DNA from: an uncultured Eubacteriales bacterium
GTDB taxonomy: Bacteria > Bacillota_A > Clostridia > Christensenellales > Aristaeellaceae
Length of the DNA: 13,349 nucleotides
NCBI GenBank assembly: GCA_900313545.1
Contig: OMRS01000199.1
Location: 1 to 13,349 of the forward strand
Reading direction: 5' to 3'
Shown: piece by piece, positions 1-4,912 of the stretch
How the letters are laid out: the number at the start of each line of letters is the position of its first letter
How positions within the stretch are numbered: position 1 is the stretch's first letter
The notes under the pieces: model-generated
What the model saw: the letters and a program-made list of their open reading frames with translations, nothing else
What the model was told of the DNA's origin: nothing
Databases searched by the model: none
Program-made: the position numbers and the translations under genes

Positions 1-1170
1 GACATCCGGGGCTTTGGCCGGAAAAAACCGGTGCTGCATTTTGCTTTCCTGATGGGCATGTTCGGCCTGATGGGCATTCCTCTGGGATCCGGATATGTGA
101 GCAAGACCCTGATCCACGAGAGCATTGTGGAATATGTGGAACTGCTGGCGGAGCATGGCGCCAGGCCGCTGGCTTTTCTATACACGGGCGCGGAGTGGCT
201 GTTCCTGTTCTCTGGCGGTCTGACTGCGGCATACATGATCAAGCTGTACGTGTGCCTGTTCTGGAAAAAGAACCCGGATTGTCAGCCGGCCTATGATGAA
301 TGGCCGCACTATATGAACGGAGCCAGCCGGTTCGCGCTGCTTGCCACGGCGCTGCTGGTGCCGCTGCTGGGGGTCCGGCCCAACCTGACCATGGATTTTC
401 TGGCGGACGTGGGCGGAGGATTCCTGCACGCGGGTCATCTGCACCATGCAGTGGAGTATTTCTCCCTGGGCAATCTCAAAGGCGCGGGAATTTCCCTGTC
501 CATCGGACTTGCGGTGTACCTGGCGCTGATTCGTCCCCTGATGACCCGGCGCAAACAGGGAGACACATATTACCTGAATCTCTGGCCGCCCCTGCTGGAT
601 ATGGAAGACCGGCTGTACCGTCCTGCAATTGAAGGCATGCTGTCCATAGGCTACCGGGCGGCATCCGTAGGCCGTGCGGAGATTCTGGAGGACCGGGTGT
701 TCAGACCGGTTGTTAAAGGCGCGGAACATGCCGGTGCGGTGCTGGCAGGGCTTGGTCACGAAGAGCAGGTGGAAGGGCGTGTTTATGCGCCGCTCATCCG
801 GCTGCTGTCTGAAGTGGGAGCCCTGGCGGGACGGTTCCTTTCCGGTCTTGCGGACCGTCTGGGTGCTGTCCTGACGCTGAAGGTGCTGCAGGCCGGACGG
901 CGCAGAAACCGGATGACGGAAGAGGAGGACCATTCCCTGGCCCACGTGATCGGGACCCAGGTGGATGATGCCAAGGAACATCTGAATCAGACCCTCTGGC
1001 GTGAGAATCCCAGGGAGCATCATGCGGAAGAGAAGCTGACGGGATTCTGGCGCGGCATGGTGAAACTCCGTCAGATGCTGACGCATACCATGAGCTATGG
1101 CCTTCTGGTCTTTGGCATCGGACTGTGCCTGACGCTGGTCTACCTCATGTTCCTGAACGGCCGGATCTGA
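1..1170 (+). CDS. Complex-I-like proton/cation-translocating membrane subunit (NuoL/MrpD type), 3' part
   Basis: Reading is open from the first base, so the gene starts upstream and only about the last 389 codons are here. The first 45 residues (DIRGFGRKKP, then LMGIPLGSGYVSKTLIHE) match the late core of the proton-antiporter membrane family shared by NuoL/M/N, Mrp antiporters and membrane hydrogenases. That family forms the ion channel of membrane-bound respiratory or antiport complexes. Further membrane segments lie near nt 181-270, 331-380, 481-540 and at the C-terminus (about 1090-1160). Between them is a long, charged, non-membrane stretch (about 590-1070) with three copies of a 28-residue repeat starting at nt 601, 685 and 769 (E-D/G-R-L/V-Y/F-x-P). 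The extension is longer than a plain NuoL core would need. The exact complex (Nuo, Mrp or hydrogenase) cannot be told without the missing 5' part and neighbours. No terminator follows the stop. Confidence 0.8.
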   Translation, partial: DIRGFGRKKPVLHFAFLMGMFGLMGIPLGSGYVSKTLIHESIVEYVELLAEHGARPLAFLYTGAEWLFLFSGGLTAAYMIKLYVCLFWKKNPDCQPAYDEWPHYMNGASRFALLATALLVPLLGVRPNLTMDFLADVGGGFLHAGHLHHAVEYFSLGNLKGAGISLSIGLAVYLALIRPLMTRRKQGDTYYLNLWPPLLDMEDRLYRPAIEGMLSIGYRAASVGRAEILEDRVFRPVVKGAEHAGAVLAGLGHEEQVEGRVYAPLIRLLSEVGALAGRFLSGLADRLGAVLTLKVLQAGRRRNRMTEEEDHSLAHVIGTQVDDAKEHLNQTLWRENPREHHAEEKLTGFWRGMVKLRQMLTHTMSYGLLVFGIGLCLTLVYLMFLNGRI

Positions 1171-1220
1171 GTAGGCGAAGAGTGAACACAGAAAAGGAAA
1201 TTCAGGACGGGAAAAACGGA

Positions 1221-1291
1221 TTCGGAGGGAAGCCGGTGAACTGACCGGACAAGTGCAGAAGGCCTGCATTCGGATGCAGTCCCCTGCACGG
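1221..1291 (+). promoter_or_regulatory. Candidate structured leader (cobalamin-riboswitch-like core) before MATE gene
   Basis: The 173-nt gap before the MATE gene carries a GGGAA-N-CCGGTGAA string (1227-1240) like the start of the cobalamin riboswitch core. It continues as a hairpin CCGGT/ACCGG (1233-1237 with 1244-1248). A nested pair follows: GTGCAG 1253-1258 with CTGCAC 1284-1289, enclosing CTGCAT-TCGG-ATGCAG (1264-1279). The same strands can re-pair as two side-by-side hairpins (1254-1258/1264-1268 and 1275-1279/1284-1288), which gives two exclusive folds. The GCCACTG box expected of cobalamin riboswitches is not seen, and there is no U-run terminator. Control, if real, would more likely act on translation. 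The ligand is unproven. Confidence 0.4.
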
Positions 1292-1343
1292 AAGATATTT
1301 CGGTCAAAAAACAAACTGATTTTACACTGAGGTGAGTCATTCA

Positions 1344-2741
1344 ATGGAACAACATCCCCAGGAAAACAAGATGGGGGTTATGCCTGTAGGAAAACTGCTG
1401 TTTTCCATGAGTCTGCCCATGATGCTCTCGATGATGGTGCAGGCCCTGTACAATGTCGTCGATTCCATATTTGTCGCTCGAATCGGAGAAGATGCGCTCA
1501 CTGCGCTGAGCATGGCCTTTCCGCTTCAGAACCTGATGATCGCTATGGTCAGCGGCGTGGGCGTGGGTATCAATGCCCTGCTGAGCCGTGCGCTGGGTGC
1601 CAAACAGTCAAAGACGGTTCGCAGCGTGGCCACCAACGGCATATTTCTTGTCGTGATGGTTGCCCTGCTGTTCATGGTTCTTGGAGTGGTGATCACTGAT
1701 CCCTTCTTCCGGGTCCAGACGGATATCGCGTCGATTGCCATGTATGGAAAGACCTATACCAGTATCGTCATGATAGGAAGTTTCGGCCTTTTCATGCAGG
1801 TGCTTTTTGAACGGCTGCTCCAGAGCACGGGCCGCACCATGCTGAGCATGATCAGCCAGGGCACGGGAGCCATCCTGAACATCATTCTTGATCCGATCCT
1901 GATCTTTGGGCTTGCCGGGATGCCGAAGATGGGCGTTGCCGGTGCAGCGCTGGCGACCATTATCGGGCAGTGGGCCGCAGCGGGACTGAGCCTGTTTCTG
2001 AACCTGAAGTACAATCCTGAAGTGTCCATCAGCATGAAGGGCTTCAGACCGAACCGGGAAATCATCAAGGGGATTCTGATGATCGGCATCCCTTCGGCGA
2101 TCATGATCTCCATCGGTTCAGTGATGACCTTCTGTCTCAACCAGATCCTGATCGGGTTTACGGCTACCGCGGTAGCTGTGTTTGGAGTCTACTTCAAGCT
2201 TCAGAGCTTTGTATTCATGCCGGTCTTTGGTCTGAACAACGGCACCATTCCGATTGTGGCGTACAACTATGGTGCAAAAAAGACGGACAGGATGAAGAAG
2301 GCGATCCGGTACGCCATTATTGCGGATGTGTCCATCATGGTGGTTGGCTGTATCGTGCTCAATGTCTTCCCGCGTGAACTGCTTCAGATGTTTGATGCGA
2401 CAGAGGAGATGATCCGCCTGGGGGTTCCGGCCCTGAGAATCCTCTCGCTGGCATTTCCTGTTGCCGGATTCTGTATTGGCCTGGGCACCGTCTTTCAGGC
2501 GGTGGGGTACAGTCTGTATTCCATGTTTATTTCGCTGATCCGCCAGATTTTTGTTCTGCTCCCGGCGGCATGGATCCTTGGCCGCTTGACGGGAAGGGTG
2601 GACGCTGTCTGGTGGGCGTTCCTGCTGGCGGAAGGGGTCTCCCTGGTCTTCAGCCTCTATTTCTATCAGCGTGTGCGCCGCAATGTCATCGATCGTCTTG
2701 AACAGGAAACTGCTGCGGAAAAAACAGAGGTACGTGCATGA
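1344..2741 (+). CDS. MATE-family efflux transporter
   Basis: A 465-residue polytopic membrane protein of the multidrug and toxic-compound extrusion family. Such proteins export cationic drugs, flavins or metabolites in exchange for H+ or Na+. The N-terminal segment (PVGKLLFSMSLPMMLSMMVQALYNVVDSIFVARIG, then a GINALLSRALG loop) is typical, and the second half repeats the pattern (FGVYFKLQSFVFMPVFGLNNGTIPIVAYNYGA), as expected of the internal duplication. Length and the roughly twelve hydrophobic segments fit the family. I chose ATG 1344 over an in-frame GTG at 1332 because the GTG lies inside the ribosome-binding site (GAGGTG, 1329-1334), which sits 9 nt before 1344. The gene follows a structured leader and ends at a strong terminator, so it is probably transcribed alone or as the last gene of a unit. 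The substrate cannot be read from the sequence. Confidence 0.93.
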   Translation: MEQHPQENKMGVMPVGKLLFSMSLPMMLSMMVQALYNVVDSIFVARIGEDALTALSMAFPLQNLMIAMVSGVGVGINALLSRALGAKQSKTVRSVATNGIFLVVMVALLFMVLGVVITDPFFRVQTDIASIAMYGKTYTSIVMIGSFGLFMQVLFERLLQSTGRTMLSMISQGTGAILNIILDPILIFGLAGMPKMGVAGAALATIIGQWAAAGLSLFLNLKYNPEVSISMKGFRPNREIIKGILMIGIPSAIMISIGSVMTFCLNQILIGFTATAVAVFGVYFKLQSFVFMPVFGLNNGTIPIVAYNYGAKKTDRMKKAIRYAIIADVSIMVVGCIVLNVFPRELLQMFDATEEMIRLGVPALRILSLAFPVAGFCIGLGTVFQAVGYSLYSMFISLIRQIFVLLPAAWILGRLTGRVDAVWWAFLLAEGVSLVFSLYFYQRVRRNVIDRLEQETAAEKTEVRA

Positions 2742-2968
2742 AAAAACCGGAGGATTTCCGCATGGAGATCCTCCGGTTTTTGAAATGCGGAGAAAAGAGG
2801 AAAAACCGGAACGGAGTCCCCGCCACGGCTGATGCAAAGTTTACAATTCAGGCGTCAGCCGTAGTTAATCTTCCCCAGACAGGGGATAGCAGCAATCTGC
2901 CGTTGTTTGCACTTGTCGGCATTCTTGCCATTGCAGGGTTTGGTCTGATGATAAAGAAGAGAAGTTGA
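2738..2968 (+). pseudogene. Orphan C-terminal sortase (LPxTG) tail of a lost cell-wall-anchored protein
   Basis: This frame encodes a classic sortase sorting signal: LPQTG (nt 2870-2884), then a hydrophobic stretch of about 18 residues (PLFALVGILAIAGFGLMI), then KKRS and a stop. Sortases cleave between T and G and link the protein to peptidoglycan. Nothing before the signal looks like an extracellular domain: there is no signal peptide, and the frame can only start at an ATG (2738) overlapping the MATE stop, whence it runs straight through the MATE terminator. The real homology probably begins around nt 2855. The fragment has its own terminator just after the stop, so the 3' end of a surface-protein gene seems to have survived while the rest was deleted. 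The alternative, a 76-residue protein translationally coupled to the MATE gene, is unlikely because the intervening terminator would remove most transcripts. Confidence 0.62.
2742..2781 (+). terminator. Intrinsic terminator after the MATE gene (bidirectional)
   Basis: A perfect 14-bp stem, AAAAACCGGAGGAT (2742-2755) with its complement 2768-2781, has a 12-nt loop and a terminal run of five T. It begins one base after the MATE stop codon. The A-run on the left gives a U-run on the other strand as well, so it could stop transcription both ways. Confidence 0.93.
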
Positions 2969-2976
2969 TAAAAGAG

Positions 2977-3006
2977 GGAGTGTAGCAAATGCTGCACTTC
3001 TTTTTT
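2977..3006 (+). terminator. Intrinsic terminator after the LPxTG fragment
   Basis: The stem 2977-2986 pairs with 2991-3000 (core AGTGTAGC with GCTGCACT, one G-U), with a 4-nt AAAT loop and six T (3001-3006). It lies 8 nt after the stop of the sortase-tail fragment, as expected for the original end of that gene. Confidence 0.85.
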
Positions 3007-3402
3007 GGTACGTACAAAAATATTCATGAAACCAGAAATTTGAGGGAAGATATGAGGGAAGACTATACCACTGCATGGAGGCTGTCTTCGTCTTTTCCGG
3101 CGTCGCAGCCACGGGGCCTTTACGGGTCGATCTTGAGTTCCGTGCCTCATGGCAGGATTGTGGCAGTTGCTGCTTTGGGTTTGAGTCAGAATCATTCTTC
3201 TTGCCATTACGCATCAAAGCGCATGTAACGGATTTTCGGACGGCTCCCCACAGGCGCTTTTTTCCTGATGAAACGACAGATTTTCTGCCCGGAAGCAGGG
3301 ACAGGGCACTCCGCCATAAAGCAGGCGGGAAATTCCAGCCCGGCAGGGCGGATTTCCCCTGCGACTGCCTGAAAAGCGTCTGTCTCCATGCCTTTTCGGG
3401 CA
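3007..3402. other. Non-coding stretch with hairpins; no gene recognised
   Basis: No reading frame here has a recognisable product or good ribosome-binding site; open frames on both strands run into terminators or tRNAs. It contains a 12-bp tandem repeat (TGAGGGAAGA at 3041 and 3053) and a possible small-transcript layout: TTGAGG 3040-3045, 18 nt, TATACC 3064-3069, and a hairpin AAAGCGC/GCGCTTT (3216-3222/3254-3260) ending in T6. There is also a cluster of GC-rich hairpins at 3311-3401. It may be decayed sequence left with the LPxTG remnant, or it may hold a small RNA. I cannot decide. Confidence 0.5.
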
Positions 3403-3455
3403 TAAAAAAACCGGACCGACAACAGATAAAGGGTATCCGTTATCGGTCCGGTTTT
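3403..3455 (-). terminator. Intrinsic terminator after tRNA-Leu
   Basis: On the - strand, a 13-bp perfect stem (3443-3455 with 3407-3419) follows directly on the tRNA CCA end and is followed by a run of T (A-run 3404-3410 on the + strand). It ends the two-tRNA transcription unit. Confidence 0.88.
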
Positions 3456-3541
3456 GGTGCCGGTGGCGGGGGTCGAACCCGCACGTCCTTGCGGACACGG
3501 GATTTTGAGTCCCGGGCGTCTGCCAATTTCACCACACCGGC
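3455..3541 (-). tRNA. tRNA-Leu (anticodon CAA)
   Basis: The 87-nt sequence has a 7-bp acceptor stem, GCCGGTG (3541-3535) with CACCGGC, and discriminator A and CCA are encoded (3455-3457). The anticodon arm has a 7-nt loop CTCAAAA, giving anticodon CAA (3505-3507), which reads the Leu codon UUG. The long variable arm (around GTCCGCAAGGAC) is the class II feature expected of tRNA-Leu. The T arm holds GGTTCGA. The 5' end abuts the U-run of the hairpin that follows tRNA-Val, so no promoter of its own fits in the gap. Confidence 0.97.
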
Positions 3542-3573
3542 AAAAATAAAAAAAGTTCCCGAAAGGGGAACTT
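3542..3573 (-). terminator. Terminator-like hairpin between the two tRNAs
   Basis: Read on the - strand: stem AAGTTCCC (3573-3566) with GGGAACTT (3560-3553), loop CTTTC, then TTTTTATTTTT (3552-3542) running right up to the first base of tRNA-Leu. By structure it is a good intrinsic terminator or attenuator, though it could also be a processing signal. Confidence 0.75.
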
Positions 3574-3575
3574 GC

Positions 3576-3652
3576 TGGTGGGGTTGATAGGGCTCGAACC
3601 TACGACCTCCACGATGTCAACGTGGCGCTCTAACCAGCTGGGCTACAACCCC
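3576..3652 (-). tRNA. tRNA-Val (anticodon GAC)
   Basis: The 77-nt sequence has acceptor stem GGGGTTG (3652-3646) with CAACCCC, discriminator A and encoded CCA (3576-3578). The anticodon stem CCACG/CGTGG encloses the loop TTGACAT, giving anticodon GAC (3616-3618), which reads Val codon GUC. The D arm (AGCTGGTTAGAGC) and T arm (GGTTCGAGCC) are canonical. It is the first gene of the - strand tRNA unit. Confidence 0.97.
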
Positions 3653-3662
3653 GACGACGGTT

Positions 3663-3691
3663 AGTATACTGCAGGTCAATCCAAAAAGCAA
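3663..3691 (-). promoter_or_regulatory. Promoter of the tRNA-Val/tRNA-Leu unit
   Basis: On the - strand, TTGCTT (3691-3686), a 17-nt spacer and TATACT (3668-3663) lie with the expected start about 4 nt before tRNA-Val. The -10 matches 5 of 6 and the -35 only 3 of 6. Confidence 0.6.
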
Positions 3692-3917
3692 CAGGAAAAT
3701 ATGACGAAAAAGACGTACAAATACGTAATTGACATCCCGAAGGATATAATTAAATAAAAAGAAATCTTCTGATAACATGGAAAACTGCGGCTCGAAGCGA
3801 AGACAGACCTTCCTGCAAAATATTTTTTGACTGCTTAAGGAAACAGATAATGGAGAACAAAACTGCAAATCCATGCAATAGAAGAAAAAGATGAGAATGA
3901 TATGTAATTTTAAGGGG
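3692..3917. other. AT-rich intergenic stretch, no gene seen
   Basis: It is visibly richer in A and T than the flanking genes. No frame with a credible product was found on either strand. It separates the divergent tRNA promoter and the promoter at 3918-3946. A TTGACA (3729) and a TATAAT (3745) occur but are only 10 nt apart. Confidence 0.6.
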
Positions 3918-3946
3918 TTGTAAACGGGGACTGACTCATATATAAT
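3918..3946 (+). promoter_or_regulatory. Promoter of the HPr-like/isoprenoid operon
   Basis: TTGTAA (3918-3923), a 17-nt spacer and a perfect TATAAT (3941-3946) form a strong sigma-A-type promoter. The predicted start near 3953 leaves a leader of about 120 nt before the HPr-like gene. Confidence 0.82.
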
Positions 3947-3962
3947 TTATGTGTGATTAACT

Positions 3963-4003
3963 GCGGACCGGGTCAATCCGCACGGACTGCCCGGCAAATC
4001 CGT
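3963..4003 (+). promoter_or_regulatory. Twin-hairpin leader element with complementary loops
   Basis: Two adjacent hairpins lie at the start of the transcript: GCGGA/TCCGC (3963-3967 with 3977-3981) and ACGGA/TCCGT (3982-3986 with 3999-4003). The first loop holds CCGGG (3968-3972) and the second CCCGG (3990-3994), which are exact complements, so a kissing-loop contact is possible. The stems share the CGGA/TCCG core and could also re-pair with each other. I do not recognise it as a known riboswitch class. Confidence 0.45.
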
Positions 4004-4028
4004 CTGCACCAGATCCAGCGAAAGGAGC

Positions 4029-4079
4029 ATGCGTCATTCCGTGAGGGAATCCTTCGGGGGCGATAAGGTCTTACCATGA
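4029..4079 (+). CDS. Putative 16-residue leader peptide
   Basis: A small frame starts at ATG 4029, only 2 nt after the end of the AAAGGAG string (4021-4027), so the spacing is tight. It encodes MRHSVRESFGGDKVLP. Its TGA (4077-4079) overlaps the ATG of the HPr-like gene (ATGA), the usual geometry for translational coupling or re-initiation. The HPr-like start itself has only a weak site (AAGG, 4065-4068) inside this frame. An ATTCC/GGAAT hairpin (4036-4040 with 4046-4050) lies within it. No run of a single regulatory codon is present. It may be a true leader peptide, or the AAAGGAG may simply be unused. Confidence 0.4.
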   Translation: MRHSVRESFGGDKVLP

Positions 4080-4321
4080 AAACAATCACTATCCGTTTGA
4101 CCATGATGACAGACGATGTGAAGAAATTTGTCAGTATTGTGAACCGCTATCCTTTTGATATTGACCTGCGTTCCGGCCGGTATGTCGTGGACGCCAAGTC
4201 CCTGCTGGGCATTTTTTCCATCGATCTGTCAAGACCCATTCTCATGACCATCTACAGTGACGACTGCGAACAGCTGCTCAGGGATATCGCCTCGTACATC
4301 ATCAGCGAGGATGCCAGGTAA
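4076..4321 (+). CDS. HPr-like protein lacking the phosphorylatable histidine
   Basis: An 81-residue protein with the size and shape of HPr, the small phosphocarrier of the PEP-dependent sugar phosphotransferase system. The middle segment VDAKSLLGIFSIDLSRPILMTIY matches the HPr region around the regulatory serine (K41-S42 here, equivalent to the Ser46 site), followed by the usual C-terminal helix (CEQLLRDIASYI). The N-terminal G-x-H-x-R-P phosphorylation motif is absent: the equivalent stretch is MMTDDVKKFVSIVNRYPFDIDL. It cannot pass phosphate by the standard His route, so a regulatory or structural role is inferred. It is the first full gene of the operon, 21 nt before the DUF4364 gene. Short Clostridia proteins of this kind are commonly labelled HPr family by similarity alone. 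Confidence 0.78.
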   Translation: MKTITIRLTMMTDDVKKFVSIVNRYPFDIDLRSGRYVVDAKSLLGIFSIDLSRPILMTIYSDDCEQLLRDIASYIISEDAR

Positions 4322-4342
4322 GGAAACAGAGGTGGAATGTCG

Positions 4343-4867
4343 ATGCTCAACGGGCTCAGCTCGGATCACCGGGACAGGATTTCCCTGCTGTATGCGCTCA
4401 GTCTCGTGGGACGGTGCAGTGAGGATCAGCTGCTGCGGTATATCCTGGATGCCGACATTATGGACCAGTTCAGGTATTATCTCGCATTGGGTGATTTGAA
4501 GGAAGCTTCTCTGGTGAAGGCTGTCGGGTCCATTGAGGGAAATGTGCTTGTGATTCTGCCCGAAGGGCGCAGAAGCCTGAAGATGTTTGCCGGGGATATC
4601 TGGGATTCGGTAAAGACCAAACTGGACAGGAAAAGGGAACAGTGGAAACAGAAGATCCGGGAGGAACTGCAGATGCCGGCTTCCTGGAAGGAGGAAAACG
4701 GGCACTACCGGGTCACACTCAGGGCGCTTGAGGCGGATGAAGAAATTCTGACCATCGAAATGATCGTGCCGGACAAGGGCCAGGCGCTTGACTTCTGCAG
4801 CAGGTGGCCTGCCGGCGCTTCTGAAATCTATGGCGTGATCAATCATATACTGGGATCGCAGAAATGA
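4343..4867 (+). CDS. DUF4364 family protein
   Basis: A soluble, charged protein of 174 residues. The N-terminal part (RISLLYALSLVGRCSEDQLLRYILDADIMDQFRYYLALGDLKEASLV) has the helix pattern of a small winged-helix domain, continued by a G-R-R-S-L-K-M-F segment. This resembles the DUF4364 family found widely in Clostridia. The C-terminal half contains an amphipathic, Lys/Arg-rich stretch (about residues 90-110) and a beta-rich tail. Function is not established; DNA binding is an inference from the fold. I chose ATG 4343 over ATG 4337 because the ribosome-binding site (AGAGGTGG, ending 4335) is 7 nt from the former and only 1 nt from the latter. The stop codon forms the first base of the following hairpin. 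Confidence 0.72.
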   Translation: MLNGLSSDHRDRISLLYALSLVGRCSEDQLLRYILDADIMDQFRYYLALGDLKEASLVKAVGSIEGNVLVILPEGRRSLKMFAGDIWDSVKTKLDRKREQWKQKIREELQMPASWKEENGHYRVTLRALEADEEILTIEMIVPDKGQALDFCSRWPAGASEIYGVINHILGSQK

Positions 4868-4898
4868 CACCGCTTCATGTCAAATGAAGTGGTGTTTT
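4867..4898 (+). terminator. Terminator or attenuator between DUF4364 and the membrane-protein gene
   Basis: A 12-bp stem (4867-4878 with 4884-4895, one G-U) has a 5-nt loop GTCAA and four T. It begins in the DUF4364 stop codon and ends 5 nt before the ribosome-binding site of the next gene (GGAGGAG, 4903-4909). The short U-run and lack of room for a new promoter suggest partial read-through. Confidence 0.75.
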
Positions 4899-4912
4899 GC
4901 TAGGAGGAGCTC

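Noticed and set aside
1332..1343. GTG 1332 as the MATE start
   Set aside because: It lies in the ribosome-binding site for ATG 1344, which is correctly spaced.
178..1344. Long - strand frame opposite the antiporter-like gene and the leader
   Set aside because: It mirrors the + strand gene's codon structure; the composition is Arg/Gln/His-rich without domain features.
3276..3310. GCCCGGAAGCAGGG string resembling part of a signal-recognition-particle RNA
   Set aside because: The conserved GGTCCGGAAGGAAGCAGC core is not matched, and the flanks do not form the expected long stem.
2855..3403. Open frame of 182 codons on the - strand
   Set aside because: It overlaps the LPxTG fragment and its terminator and has no family-like motifs or start signal.
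3075..3587. Open frame of 170 codons on the + strand
   Set aside because: It runs through the tRNA-Leu terminator, antisense to tRNA-Leu and into the spacer; no ribosome-binding site and no recognisable protein features.
3729..3750. TTGACA and TATAAT in the AT-rich stretch
   Set aside because: Only 10 nt apart, too close for a sigma-A promoter; no good alternative -35 for that TATAAT.
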